64,000 nucleotides of DNA from JAMZMI01 sp039970095 (GCA_039970095.1 JBDVMP010000026.1:1-64000), one strand, 5' to 3'; positions 25,492 through 36,827 are shown, numbered from the stretch's first letter. Program-made: numbers and translations. The notes: generated by a model not told the origin, from the letters alone.

Positions 25492-25621
25492 TACACAGTA
25501 GCCGACTTTACCAAAACATTGAAAAGAAAGGAAGTACACTCTACCTAATTTTTTTCGTCGATGTATTAGCGTGTTTGATCGAAAAGACATGTTTAAATCA
25601 ATTTTAAGGGGTTTTTCCTAG

Positions 25622-25659
25622 TTGCTGTAGGGGTGATGTATCATTGTTGTAGGGGTGGT
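25622..25659 (+). promoter_or_regulatory. Direct repeat upstream of giant protein gene
   Basis: TTGCTGTAGGGGTGAT at 25622-25637 and TTGTTGTAGGGGTGGT at 25644-25659 match at 14 of 16 bases with a 22-bp period. They end 77 bases before the start codon, a suitable place for an activator. The adjacent LuxR-type membrane regulator is the obvious candidate to bind here. Confidence 0.65.
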
Positions 25660-25736
25660 TCTTTAGGATAAAACATAGAATCAATATCAATTTGTGAAGG
25701 ATTAAATTCAAAGCAGTTCGAATAAACCTTTACAGA

Positions 25737-28700
25737 ATGCAACTAGAAAAAACCGCCGAGTTTCAAAGACAAAGAATATCCTTTTTTAAGGTCAAAAGAT
25801 TGGCACTACTGATGTGCTTGTTTTTTGGAATAACATTGCAGGTTAATGCTCAAGGTCTTTCTGGGTTACCAGGAGGAACCTATGGCAATGACGAAGCGAA
25901 TGTTTCTTTCTCATCATCAGGAAGTGTTCACACCATAAAGATCAGAACAACTGTAGGTGAAGACCCAAACCCTTACGATCACATAGCTGCCGTTCAGATA
26001 GTTGCTGATATATATGATTTAGATAACAACTTCATAAAAGCAGAATTTCCATTTGTCATAGGGCATGAAGTACTCATTGGAGATTACTTCTCCCACTCGT
26101 CCTATTTCGGTTCTGAGCAATCGATGAGCGGTGCTATTTATGCCAACGGGGGGTGGACAAGCGAATCATTGGTTTACTACAACCAAAATGAAATCTCTGA
26201 CGCCATTACTGTTTCAGATGAGATAGTAGGGAGTGTTTCTCATTATGTATCCGTGAGCATAGACATGTCTCATCCGGATTTGGCATCATGGGATGATAAG
26301 ATTGTAAAGTTTTTGGTTCAAGGTGTTTACCGTGAACGAGCGGATGGAGGTGATAATTACCATGATGGTGTGTCTTTTGATAATAGTCCTGTAGTGAATT
26401 TTGGTTCGGGGAATGACAAAGCCAGAATTGATTACTCATCTATGTCATATACTGATACGGAAGGCCTGGCTCGCTTGTGGTTCAACGTAGAAACACATAC
26501 CGACCTTGATAATTTTCAACATTTGGAGTACCTGGATATAGACTACTCAATAGACGGTGGAGCATATAGAGGATTAGGGTATATCCGTCACAGTGCCATC
26601 AATTCTGACTATAGCCCATGGCCGACATATGACAATATCTATTTGGAAAACAGCTATAGGCTTTACTTCTCCAATGAAGAAGGTGAATGGGAAAGTGGCG
26701 CTATAAGTGGGCAAGTGCATGATGTGGGCGATGAAAACAGAATGGAAATCCGCATCAAAACCACTGAAATTCCTCGGTTTAGGAACGTCAGTGATGTTAG
26801 ATTTAGGATTAAGGGGCAGTATAGAAATTCCTCGGCTATTGGTATCTCTACGTCCAATGTTGAACCGGTGTACTCTGAAGTATTGTCATTGAGTGAAGAG
26901 GATGGAAACCCAGCAAATGAGCTGGATATTACCGGACTGCCTTTTGATGAATCTGGCGCTAACCGGATTGGCTTTAATCTGGAAAAGAGAGAAGAGGAAC
27001 TCCTCTACGATCATGTTGGGTGTCTCGTGCTTTACTACAGACCTGAAGGCGGCAGTTGGAGGAAACTAATGAACATCCGTCACAATGCTTCTGTTTTTTC
27101 TGGTGGGGATTGTGATCCAGTTTCAAGCCCGGCAACCAGTGATACTTTTGGCGGACCTGATGGTGATCAATATACCTTCTCAACCACCGAAGAAGCAAGG
27201 ATATTTCCGAGAGGTGGAAAATATTACACCAGTGTAGATGATGTTCCGTATGAAACCGGCACTGATGCCATGATTTATGTGACTCACTATGTGAACCCTG
27301 AAGACTTTGGTAAAAGAATCGATTATAAAATAGGTGGTATTTTATATGAGCGCGATTTGTTTGGTAAGTCTAGCCAGATTCAACTTTGGAATAATTCCGG
27401 AACGGATAATTTCATAGATGCATCAAACCCCGACTTTACTCAAATACCTGATATCGCAGCACCAACAGTACAACAGGCAAGTGGTGAGTGTGGAGTTCAA
27501 ATATCATGGCTTGAACCGCAAACAACCTTCGGGGATGCAGACCGACACAGGATATTGATATTTCGAAATGGAGAGATCATAGCAGACCTTGATGCGCATG
27601 ATTCATCTCATGGCAATAGCTTTATTGATACTGACATTGACCGTAGGACCAACTATGCCTACCAACTTCAGGTAGCTTATCAGCGCTATGCCAACGGGCC
27701 AATCACGGGTAATGCATCATCGGCTGTAAACTTCCAATACCCTCTTTTGCCGGCCCCTTCAGGGTTGGGAACCGAACAAGTGGATTGTGGTGGAGGGATC
27801 ACTGTAGCCTGGACGATGGGCGATAACCCGGATTACTTCAAAATTCAGAGAAAGGATGATGACAGTGGCTTTAAGACCATAGCGGAAGTAGAGGGAGACC
27901 AGAGAAGCTACATTGATAACCATGATATAGAAGCCGGAAAAGTTTATTACTACCAAATGACAGCCGCAGATGACATATGTGGGTTTGACGGAACTTATAC
28001 CAGTGTACATACGCATACTGGAGACACGGTAGATATTTCGCTTGTGATCAACAAGGTCGGGTTAAAAACTTCCAAAGGGTATTTTTCTGATCGTACAGAA
28101 TTATTCTGGGAGACCACCGGACTCAATGAGGCATTTGCCTCCCGATACAAGATTTTCGGAAGAGAGTTGGGGACAGACATTACTCCCGTTTTACTGCAAA
28201 CAGTAGATAGAGACACCCGCTCGTGGTTTCACGAAAGAGGTGATGCCGGTGTTATTTACGAATATTTTGTAGTGGCCGAACGTGTGGTCGAAAATGATTG
28301 TGGTATCCAAACCACCCTCTCTTATCCAGTAGAGGCGCTTGACGGGGAGCTCGATATTGAGGATTTACTTCCTGAAAAAGGTGTGGCCTATAATGTCGGA
28401 CTGAGAAGCCCCTCTGCTGTGGTCAACGGTAATATCACATATTCAGGAGGTATCCCTGTGCCTGATGTGAAGGTCATTGCCGAAAAAGATGGAGCCCAGA
28501 CGGGTAAATCACTCTATTTTGATGGAACAGACCATATCTCTGTACCAAACTCTGAGGTGTTAATGGTGGATACTGCACTGACGCTTTCTGCCTGGATCAA
28601 GCCGGAGAATTTGTCACCAAATGTGATGCTCTTTAAGCATGGTAGTTATGGTCTGGAATTTAATGGTTATGAAGCCTTTATGTTCGTAAGAGATACCGTG

Positions 28701-31700
28701 GACCAAACAGCGCACACGGCTCAGGTTCCTTCTGCTGATTTCAAGGTTGGAAATTGGGTCAACCTGATGTGTACATATAGAGCCAAGACTGGCGAATTGA
28801 ACCTGTATATCAATGGTGTAAATACGGGCTCCCCTACCATCGTACCTGAAGGTCGCCGTATTATCAACAAGTCAGAATCGGATTTTCTGATTGGAAAATA
28901 TCATAGCTCCGGTTACAACTTTCAGGGACATATGGACGAAATCCGTATTTACAACAGAGCACTTTCAGCTGATGAAGTAAAACGAGAATATGGTCGCAGT
29001 ACCGTTACGGATGCCGAGGGTCTGGTAGCATACTGGAAGATTTTTGAGGGTGCTGGCAAATATGTGTATGACGCAGCACATAAAGGTTCTGCATATTATA
29101 AAAACGATGGAGAGATTGTGGGTGCCTCCTGGTCGGACGATATACCAAGTGTAACCCAACTGGGGATAGCCGGATACACCGATGATACTGGCAACTATAC
29201 CATTGCGGGAGTTAACTATGAAGGAAACGGAGAGAATTACCGAATCGTACCAACGATCACGTTGGGAGGTGTAGCGCACGAATTTGATCCCGGTAGTAAA
29301 GTCATCTTTCTGGGCGAAGGTAACGGAGTTGAAAATGGTGTTGATTTTGAGGATATCTCTTCGTTTACTGTTTCAGGAAATATCCGTTTCCTTTTTGAAA
29401 ATACTGAAGGTGGAGGTGTGATGTCTTCTGGTTCGGCAGGAGTAGGTATCTGGCTCGATGGGGTCACAGAGATGAAAACTCTCAGCAATGCGTCAATCGT
29501 GACAGATGCTAATGGGGCTTTTTCTGTTGATGTGCCAATTGGACACCACTTTTTAGAGTTTAGAAAATTTGGACACACATTTAGCGAAGCACGATTTCCG
29601 GCATCAGGCACCCATGATTTTCAGGAGGATGTCTCAGGTTTGGAAATCTGGGATGAAACAACTCACAAGCTTGTCGGAACGGTGCTGGGTAGTGTGGGCG
29701 CAAGAGATCTGCCATTTATCTCGGATGAGATCGTCAATAATATAGGGAAGGCCTATTTTACCATCACATCTGAGGATGGTCTTATTTCCCGGGAAGTCGT
29801 GACGGATAGTTTGTCAGGGAAATACAGTGTTGACCTTCCTCCGAAGAGGTACAACTTGTCCAGCATCAGGTGGTCTGCCGATGCGCAAGAAATAATACCT
29901 TCGTCAGACATAGAACCTATTGATTTGGGACATACTTCTGCTTATCAGCCGATCGTAGAAGTAGACTCTGCTAGTGGGTTTGAGCTTTCGCAGGTTTTTC
30001 CTGTCGATGATGTTGCTACTGTCATTTCAGACTTCAGGTTGGATACACTTAAACTTGAAGAGAATAAGGTTGAGTTTACCTGGACCCTCGACCAGGCAGG
30101 CATGGAGGGAGTTTATCACTCCAGGTTGGAGAATGAGAGCCTCATCACTTCATGTTGCGATGGACTTGACCCTGGACACACATTCTTTACTCCAGGAACT
30201 TATTCGGACTTCCTCATTTATTCAGAAGAGCTCCCCTCGGAGATTTATCTGAAATACATAGATGGAAGCGGACTTGAATATGAGGTGGGGATAGATGTCC
30301 TCTCCAATGCGCCAATTGTGCGGTATGATACCCTGGGTGCCATTATAGACTCTTTAAAATACAACGTGAGGCAAGATTTTGAATATAGGGTTGCCCCTTC
30401 ATTGGTAGTGAGTAGTGTTGAGGGAGATTCTATCCGAGGCGAATCCAACTATGCCTATAACCTTGGAGATGAGGTCGTTAATGTGGACTTGACCCAGCTG
30501 AGATATCCGTCTTTCTTTTCGCGCAGCGACTATTCAATTTTGATGAGGGCTGTCGAGCTGTATGTCAACAAAGACAATGAAATTACTTATTCAGTACCTG
30601 TTTCCGATGGTCAAATTTTGGTCAATAATGGTATTGGTCAGGGCTACTTCATTGATGAAGATGGTGGGAAAAACGTGTATCCTGCAGGTCAGCCTATAGA
30701 CCTCAATGAGAATGGAGAGTTGGTCTATTATTTCAAGCCATCTGACCCCAATACAACCGAAGTGACTTCCTCGGGATTAGAGCATGAAAGCTATACCAAG
30801 TCGATAAGCGCGACACTCGCCGTAGACAACCATATAGCCACCTGGCCAGAGACTCCCGGAGAAACCTTCAAAGCTTATGTGATGGGAGCCAAATCTATCG
30901 GCGACAATTTTGTTAGTCTGAGTCCATCTACTGTGGAGTTTGTTCTTAGAGACCCTCCAGGATCCAATAGTTACGCATACAGGGAAGCGGGTGTTTCTTC
31001 GAGTATTTCTGAAGAGTACTACACCGGGGGCTTTCTCAACAATGAAACCAGCGGAAGTATCGGTTTCGGAGGTAATCCGTCAGTAGGGCTGTGGGGTTGG
31101 GTCAATATAGAGGTGGCAATAGAAGTAACTGCCAGTGCTGGGATCAGTGCGAGTTCCGAGCTTGGTGCTGGTGGAGATTTCGTACGCACTATAGAAACCA
31201 CTGAAACCATCAGTACCAACGATGAGCCCATACAGCTTGGTAGATCTGACGTGTATGTGACAAAAACCAACAACCTCATCACAGGTACGGGGTTGTATGT
31301 GAACCCAATTCCCGTTGATCTTTGTGGAGGCAATTGTTTTGGAGATGTGATTACGCTTGAAGATGGGTCTCAATACCAGCTTGGTGTCACTCAACAAACC
31401 TTCACCCACCCACAGGGGTCACCGACCTATGCAGTTTACAGCGAAAACCATATTATCAATGTGCTGATCCCGGACCTGAAGGATATCAGGGATTCTTACT
31501 TTTTCTTTAACCCGAAGTACACCTCCAAGTTGTCTCCTGATCATGAGATGTTTGGTTCTAATAACGACGACCCAGCCTGGGGAACGGAGGCCACTACTGA
31601 GAATGCCATAAAAACGGAAGAAGAAGATTTTGATGGCCCAAGCTATACGTTTGACTGGGATAATGACCCTACAGCAGTAGACTCTGTCAGATGGGTTAAT

Positions 31701-34700
31701 CAGCAGATCAGGTTGTGGAAAGAAGCTCTTGCTGCCAATGAAATAGAAAAATGGAAAGCGACAAAATCTACAAATGCAGAAAATGTGTCGTTGGCCAGTG
31801 GTGTGACATTGGAACGCACCAAAACCAGCAATTCATCTGAGTCTTCTTTCACATCGTTTGAAACGTCATCGTCGGTCAGTGTTGGAGCCAATCTGGATGT
31901 TACAGCAATTGTGGCGCTGCATCTGGAATCTAATACAGAAGTTGGCGTCAAGGCCAGTTCTAAACGCTCAGTAGAAAACACGCAAACTATTACCACTGGT
32001 TATGTATTGTCAGATCCGGACGAAGATGATGCACTGAGTATCAATATTGTGGATGGTGCCGGAAACAATGGAACGATCTTCTCAACTGTGGGTGGACAAA
32101 CAACATGTCCTCACGAACCTGCAATAGAGATGAAGTATGTTACTTCGGAATATCTGGACCGAAACCTGGCGGAGCGCCAGGCTGTGTTAGCGGAGTTAAA
32201 AACGAAGAGGGCCGCCACTGTCGCAGGTACACAGCAACTCAATGAATTGATCGATATAATTGGTGTTGAGATATCCGATTTGGGTAATCAAATAAAGATG
32301 AAGATCGAGGAGAAAGCCGCACGTACAGTTTCTTTCAGTAGGCTGATAGGTTTGGCAACAAACCCTGATGCCATCAGGGAAGAGTACGAAGCAGCGCTTA
32401 ATGAAATTGCAGAAACAATCAGTTTCATTCAAGAGCAGATTGACCGATTGACAAGTAAGGTTGCATTTATTCAAAGGGAAATTGCTATTTATGATGTACG
32501 AATCGCAGACCTAACCAACGAGATTGAGGAGGTTGAAGCATCTATAGCTAACGTTAATGCGCTAAAAGGGGAATTGCTTTCAGGTACCGTATATCTGAGC
32601 CAGCCAACACTGCAGCGTGAAAAACCATCCATGCTAATCAACGGCGCAGAGCAAGCTCAGATTTTCAATATTCCTGCTGAGGAACAAGGAAACTTTACTC
32701 TGTTGTTGTCTAATGAAAGTGAAAGTGGTGATGCACAATACTATGCTGTTGAACTTCTGACAGAGTCTAATCCGAATGGATTAATCGTTAAGATAGATGG
32801 TAATAATATCAGTGGATCTCCACGTGAATATCTCGTGCCGGGCAATGGAGCTATCCAAAAAATAATGACGGTAGAGCGTGGGCCTTTTGATTATAGCTAT
32901 GAGGATGTGAAAGTCCTGATAAGATCAGCTTGTCAATATGACCCGACCGGAAATGATGCTCTCATTGCTGATACGGTCAGTTTTAATATTGAATTCCTAC
33001 CAGTATGTACCGGTGTGGAGATTATCTCTCCAAACCAAAACTGGACGGCCAATAATTCTTTTGACAATGTGATGCCAATCATTGTGGGTGGTTACGATGT
33101 AAATGGAACCGGTTTTGAAAAAGTGAAGATTCTTTATAAAGAAAGCAACGATAGTGAGTGGAACTTATTGGAGACAGTGTATAGGGACTCTACCATTGCG
33201 GGCTGGGAAAGCGAAATGCCAGTATTGCCAAAATCGGGTAATTCGTTTACTTATGAGTGGGATATCAGTCAGCTTTCTGATGGCAATTATGACATTCAGG
33301 TCGTATCGGTTTGTGCTCTGGCTGAGTCCGAATCGGATATTTTGAGTGGCATCATTGACAGAGTGAGTCCACACCCTTTTGGCACACCAGAGCCAGCTGA
33401 TGGTATTTATTCTGCCGGTGATGAGATAGCCATTCAGTTCAATGAGCCACTAAGCGAAGGGCTGATCAGACCATCGAATTTCAAAATCACAGGAGTGCTC
33501 AATGGAGGTGAAGTACGACACAATGCAAGTGTATATTTTGATGGAGTTGGCACACAGTATATGGAAATCCCGGAGGGACTTGATTTTACGCGCAAGTCAT
33601 TTACCGTGGAGATGTATGTGAAAAGGGCTGCCAGCGGTGAAGAAATTCTACTGGCTCAGGGAGGGGCAGACGATCGGTCTATCCTCATAGGATTTGATGC
33701 CAGCAATCAGCCTTTTATGAGCATCGATGGACAGGTATTGACAGCAACTACAGGTGTTACTGATAATATGTGGCATCACCTTGCTTTCGTGTATGATCAC
33801 GGAGCTGGTGATGCCCTTATTTATGACAATGCTGTCAGTGTTGGTGAGGACAATAGTTTTGAATCCGACTACCAGAGTGCAGGAAGGGTCTTTGTAGCCA
33901 AATCCACTTTTGGTAACGAGCGTCCATTCGAAGGGAATATCCACGAACTGCGAGTTTGGAACAAGCCTTTGACTGTCTCTGAAGTAAACGCAGTTGCCAC
34001 CAGTCGCATGAGGGTCAACGAAAGGGGCTTGGTAGGAAACTGGACGATGGAAGAAGCCAAAGGAGACGTGGCATTGGATCATGTCCGTAGCAAACATGCA
34101 CAGGTCTATGGTCAGTGGGCTATTGAGCCGGGAGGACTTGCCTATCAGTTTGATGGTTTGTCCAGAGTTGAGGCGCAGAGCCCTTCGTTTAACAATAGTT
34201 CTGATTTTACCATTGAATTTTGGGTGAAAGGCTCGCCAGTCTCTGATAGTGTTACTTTCATTGCTAATGGTACTGGTGACCTCCAGGATATCAACACATC
34301 AGGTTGGGCGATAGGGGCTGACTCACAATCTCAGCTTATCGTCAAATCCAATGGGCAAGTCATTGCGTCCGAAGTTGCGATTCTCGATGGTAGCTGGCAT
34401 CATGTTGCGGTTTCTGTTAATCGCGTTGGAAATGTGACGTGCTTTATCGATGGAGATGAGGCAGGCCAAATCAGCGCCAATCTTGTAGAGGGTTTTGGGG
34501 GCAGTGCGTTATTGTTGGGCGCCAGAAGCTGGTTCAATGGGTCTGTGCAGGTTACAGATCAGTATTTCTCTGGAGCCATGGATGAGGTTCGTATTTGGGC
34601 CCTGGCAAGACGATCCAACGATATCGATACTGACATACAAAATAAACTGGCTGGCAATGAGACCGGTCTGGTACTTTATTATCCATTCGAAAGTTATCAG

Positions 34701-36821
34701 GATATTGGAGGAGGAGTGCTAGCTGCACAAGCCGAAATCCAAAATCAAACCTCTACTGACTTGTCTGTAGAAAATGACCTTCAAGGCACCCAAGCCGGTC
34801 AATTCATTGAGAATACACCAACGATCAAATTGCCTAGACCCATACAAGCAGTTTCATTTAATTACAGCTCTAATGGAGACAAAGTGATTCTCTCTCCAAC
34901 CGTTGATCCGGGTGATATCGAAGATGTGAGTTTGACCATTTCGGCGAAAGACTTAAAAGATGTCAACGGCAATGCGATGGTCTCACCAGCCAGTTGGACG
35001 GCATTTGTTGATCGAAGTACACTTAATTGGGTGGAAATCGAAAAAACGCTGGAAATGCCGCTGGGTGCAGGGGCAACCTTCGAAGCAACGATTTATAATC
35101 GAGGAGGGAATGTTGAGAATTTTACTCTGACAAACCTTCCAAGCTGGCTCACTGCATCTCCGGGGAGTGGATCTGTTGCTCCACTTGAGAATCAGGTGAT
35201 TCGCTTTGCGGTGAGCGAAGCAACTAATATTGGCAGCTATATTGAGGATGTGGTGATGGAAAACAGTTTTGGTTTTGATGAAAAGCTCATACTCAATCTG
35301 AATGTATATCAGGCACCACCGGAAGATTGGAGCGTAAACCCTGCCGACTATGAGTATTCTATGTCTGTTTTGGGCAGAATCAGAATATTTGGAGAGTTCT
35401 CCAGAGATGAAGACGACCTGATTGCCGCATTTGTTGACGGAGAGTGTAGAGCTGTAGCAGCATTGAAATACACAGTCTCACAGGACAATTATCAAACCTT
35501 TGTTTCTATCTACAGCAACGAACTGGAAGGTGAAAGTATCGAGTATCGTATCTGGAATGCCAGTGAGGGGCTCGTTCATTCGTTTGTTTCGACATCAGAT
35601 GAGGCCGTAGAAACATTCGCTGCGGATGCTTTCCATGGCTCTATTTCAGATCCGGTAGTTTTCGACGGAGGAGCCAATATAGAGCAGGCGTTCGATGTGG
35701 TTTCAGGATGGCAGTGGCTCTCGTTCAACCTATCGTCTGCAGAAATGAGCAGCACCAATACTTTTATGAGCGATTTTCCTTCGGCTGATGGGGATCAAAT
35801 TAAGAGCAACGCCTTCTTTGATCAGTATGATGAAGAAAATGGATGGTTGGGTACGATAACCTCCAATGGAGGAATCCAATCTGGCGAAATGTACAAATTT
35901 CGATTGACGAACTCAGACAAATTGAAGGTGAAGGGAGAACCGGTAGATCCCGCATCTAACCCAATTGCTCTACAGTCGGGATGGAACTGGGTGAGTTTTC
36001 TGGGACAAAACATGATTCCAGTGAATGAGGCACTGGCAAGCGTCACAGGCCTGCAAGCAGGAGATGTGATCAAAAGTCAAAGACAATTTGCGACTTACGG
36101 CGGCCCTGGTGTTGGATGGGTCGGTAGTTTAGAAACTATGGTTCCGGGAGACGGATATTTATACAGGGCAGCCAATGCCGGATCAATCGTGTATCCTAAA
36201 GTTGCGGCAACAGACGGTAGAGTTTCAGTTCCGAACTACGAATACCTCAATATTGAAAATTTCGAAGTTGCAGTCACTCGTTTTTCGGATAACATGACGC
36301 TAACGATTCAGACGGATCAGGCGTATGAGATGCTGGTGGCTTATGTTGGTGGCGAAGTTCGTGGTGTGGCTCAGCCTCAGTTCAACCCGATTACGGGAAC
36401 GCATGGATATTTCCTTACAGTATATGGACACGCTGAGGATCAACTAACGTTTAGAGGTTTTAATGCGGGAAATGAAACGGAACTTTTCGGGCAATTTGAG
36501 GTTGATTTTGCTTCTGAAAAAACCATCGGTCACCTTGATGCTCCATTCTATTTAATGTCAGCACCACTTTCTGTTTCAGATTTTGATCAATTAAATATTT
36601 ACCCTAATCCGGTAGAGGATGTGCTCACGATCGAGTTGGACGAAACCCTTTTTAGTGGGTTCAATGTCCGTACCCTTTCGGGGAAAGTTGTAGCTAGTCC
36701 GAAGCACCAAACCAGCGACAAGAAAGTGGAGATTGATTTGGGTCATTTATCAACAGGTGTTTACCTTCTTCATTTTGAAGGAGAAAAAGGCAGTACTTCA
36801 CTGAAATTAATAAAACAATAG
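25737..36821 (+). CDS. Giant T9SS-secreted surface protein with LamG domains
   Basis: A 3694-residue protein of about 400 kDa. After a signal peptide ending NAQ (about 39) come repeated beta domains, then three fibronectin III-like units (about 572-660, 672-745, 765-850). A carboxypeptidase-regulatory-like domain is split by a LamG lectin-like domain (about 924-1082). Further parts are beta-rich regions, a coiled coil (about 2138-2282) and a bacterial Ig-like (SbsA-type) domain split by two more LamG domains (about 2597-2752 and 2802-2962). A WSVNPADYEYSM module (about 3196-3290) and a type IX sorting domain (YPNPVEDVLTIEL, about 3622-3694) follow. It should be exported by T9SS and held at the surface as an adhesin or glycan binder. 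No catalytic domain is recognised. Confidence 0.9.
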   Translation: MQLEKTAEFQRQRISFFKVKRLALLMCLFFGITLQVNAQGLSGLPGGTYGNDEANVSFSSSGSVHTIKIRTTVGEDPNPYDHIAAVQIVADIYDLDNNFIKAEFPFVIGHEVLIGDYFSHSSYFGSEQSMSGAIYANGGWTSESLVYYNQNEISDAITVSDEIVGSVSHYVSVSIDMSHPDLASWDDKIVKFLVQGVYRERADGGDNYHDGVSFDNSPVVNFGSGNDKARIDYSSMSYTDTEGLARLWFNVETHTDLDNFQHLEYLDIDYSIDGGAYRGLGYIRHSAINSDYSPWPTYDNIYLENSYRLYFSNEEGEWESGAISGQVHDVGDENRMEIRIKTTEIPRFRNVSDVRFRIKGQYRNSSAIGISTSNVEPVYSEVLSLSEEDGNPANELDITGLPFDESGANRIGFNLEKREEELLYDHVGCLVLYYRPEGGSWRKLMNIRHNASVFSGGDCDPVSSPATSDTFGGPDGDQYTFSTTEEARIFPRGGKYYTSVDDVPYETGTDAMIYVTHYVNPEDFGKRIDYKIGGILYERDLFGKSSQIQLWNNSGTDNFIDASNPDFTQIPDIAAPTVQQASGECGVQISWLEPQTTFGDADRHRILIFRNGEIIADLDAHDSSHGNSFIDTDIDRRTNYAYQLQVAYQRYANGPITGNASSAVNFQYPLLPAPSGLGTEQVDCGGGITVAWTMGDNPDYFKIQRKDDDSGFKTIAEVEGDQRSYIDNHDIEAGKVYYYQMTAADDICGFDGTYTSVHTHTGDTVDISLVINKVGLKTSKGYFSDRTELFWETTGLNEAFASRYKIFGRELGTDITPVLLQTVDRDTRSWFHERGDAGVIYEYFVVAERVVENDCGIQTTLSYPVEALDGELDIEDLLPEKGVAYNVGLRSPSAVVNGNITYSGGIPVPDVKVIAEKDGAQTGKSLYFDGTDHISVPNSEVLMVDTALTLSAWIKPENLSPNVMLFKHGSYGLEFNGYEAFMFVRDTVDQTAHTAQVPSADFKVGNWVNLMCTYRAKTGELNLYINGVNTGSPTIVPEGRRIINKSESDFLIGKYHSSGYNFQGHMDEIRIYNRALSADEVKREYGRSTVTDAEGLVAYWKIFEGAGKYVYDAAHKGSAYYKNDGEIVGASWSDDIPSVTQLGIAGYTDDTGNYTIAGVNYEGNGENYRIVPTITLGGVAHEFDPGSKVIFLGEGNGVENGVDFEDISSFTVSGNIRFLFENTEGGGVMSSGSAGVGIWLDGVTEMKTLSNASIVTDANGAFSVDVPIGHHFLEFRKFGHTFSEARFPASGTHDFQEDVSGLEIWDETTHKLVGTVLGSVGARDLPFISDEIVNNIGKAYFTITSEDGLISREVVTDSLSGKYSVDLPPKRYNLSSIRWSADAQEIIPSSDIEPIDLGHTSAYQPIVEVDSASGFELSQVFPVDDVATVISDFRLDTLKLEENKVEFTWTLDQAGMEGVYHSRLENESLITSCCDGLDPGHTFFTPGTYSDFLIYSEELPSEIYLKYIDGSGLEYEVGIDVLSNAPIVRYDTLGAIIDSLKYNVRQDFEYRVAPSLVVSSVEGDSIRGESNYAYNLGDEVVNVDLTQLRYPSFFSRSDYSILMRAVELYVNKDNEITYSVPVSDGQILVNNGIGQGYFIDEDGGKNVYPAGQPIDLNENGELVYYFKPSDPNTTEVTSSGLEHESYTKSISATLAVDNHIATWPETPGETFKAYVMGAKSIGDNFVSLSPSTVEFVLRDPPGSNSYAYREAGVSSSISEEYYTGGFLNNETSGSIGFGGNPSVGLWGWVNIEVAIEVTASAGISASSELGAGGDFVRTIETTETISTNDEPIQLGRSDVYVTKTNNLITGTGLYVNPIPVDLCGGNCFGDVITLEDGSQYQLGVTQQTFTHPQGSPTYAVYSENHIINVLIPDLKDIRDSYFFFNPKYTSKLSPDHEMFGSNNDDPAWGTEATTENAIKTEEEDFDGPSYTFDWDNDPTAVDSVRWVNQQIRLWKEALAANEIEKWKATKSTNAENVSLASGVTLERTKTSNSSESSFTSFETSSSVSVGANLDVTAIVALHLESNTEVGVKASSKRSVENTQTITTGYVLSDPDEDDALSINIVDGAGNNGTIFSTVGGQTTCPHEPAIEMKYVTSEYLDRNLAERQAVLAELKTKRAATVAGTQQLNELIDIIGVEISDLGNQIKMKIEEKAARTVSFSRLIGLATNPDAIREEYEAALNEIAETISFIQEQIDRLTSKVAFIQREIAIYDVRIADLTNEIEEVEASIANVNALKGELLSGTVYLSQPTLQREKPSMLINGAEQAQIFNIPAEEQGNFTLLLSNESESGDAQYYAVELLTESNPNGLIVKIDGNNISGSPREYLVPGNGAIQKIMTVERGPFDYSYEDVKVLIRSACQYDPTGNDALIADTVSFNIEFLPVCTGVEIISPNQNWTANNSFDNVMPIIVGGYDVNGTGFEKVKILYKESNDSEWNLLETVYRDSTIAGWESEMPVLPKSGNSFTYEWDISQLSDGNYDIQVVSVCALAESESDILSGIIDRVSPHPFGTPEPADGIYSAGDEIAIQFNEPLSEGLIRPSNFKITGVLNGGEVRHNASVYFDGVGTQYMEIPEGLDFTRKSFTVEMYVKRAASGEEILLAQGGADDRSILIGFDASNQPFMSIDGQVLTATTGVTDNMWHHLAFVYDHGAGDALIYDNAVSVGEDNSFESDYQSAGRVFVAKSTFGNERPFEGNIHELRVWNKPLTVSEVNAVATSRMRVNERGLVGNWTMEEAKGDVALDHVRSKHAQVYGQWAIEPGGLAYQFDGLSRVEAQSPSFNNSSDFTIEFWVKGSPVSDSVTFIANGTGDLQDINTSGWAIGADSQSQLIVKSNGQVIASEVAILDGSWHHVAVSVNRVGNVTCFIDGDEAGQISANLVEGFGGSALLLGARSWFNGSVQVTDQYFSGAMDEVRIWALARRSNDIDTDIQNKLAGNETGLVLYYPFESYQDIGGGVLAAQAEIQNQTSTDLSVENDLQGTQAGQFIENTPTIKLPRPIQAVSFNYSSNGDKVILSPTVDPGDIEDVSLTISAKDLKDVNGNAMVSPASWTAFVDRSTLNWVEIEKTLEMPLGAGATFEATIYNRGGNVENFTLTNLPSWLTASPGSGSVAPLENQVIRFAVSEATNIGSYIEDVVMENSFGFDEKLILNLNVYQAPPEDWSVNPADYEYSMSVLGRIRIFGEFSRDEDDLIAAFVDGECRAVAALKYTVSQDNYQTFVSIYSNELEGESIEYRIWNASEGLVHSFVSTSDEAVETFAADAFHGSISDPVVFDGGANIEQAFDVVSGWQWLSFNLSSAEMSSTNTFMSDFPSADGDQIKSNAFFDQYDEENGWLGTITSNGGIQSGEMYKFRLTNSDKLKVKGEPVDPASNPIALQSGWNWVSFLGQNMIPVNEALASVTGLQAGDVIKSQRQFATYGGPGVGWVGSLETMVPGDGYLYRAANAGSIVYPKVAATDGRVSVPNYEYLNIENFEVAVTRFSDNMTLTIQTDQAYEMLVAYVGGEVRGVAQPQFNPITGTHGYFLTVYGHAEDQLTFRGFNAGNETELFGQFEVDFASEKTIGHLDAPFYLMSAPLSVSDFDQLNIYPNPVEDVLTIELDETLFSGFNVRTLSGKVVASPKHQTSDKKVEIDLGHLSTGVYLLHFEGEKGSTSLKLIKQ

Positions 36822-36827
36822 CCGATT

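Noticed and set aside
25737..36821. Many frames of 60-150 codons on both strands inside the giant gene
   Set aside because: They are shadows of a single uninterrupted 3694-codon frame with clear domains.
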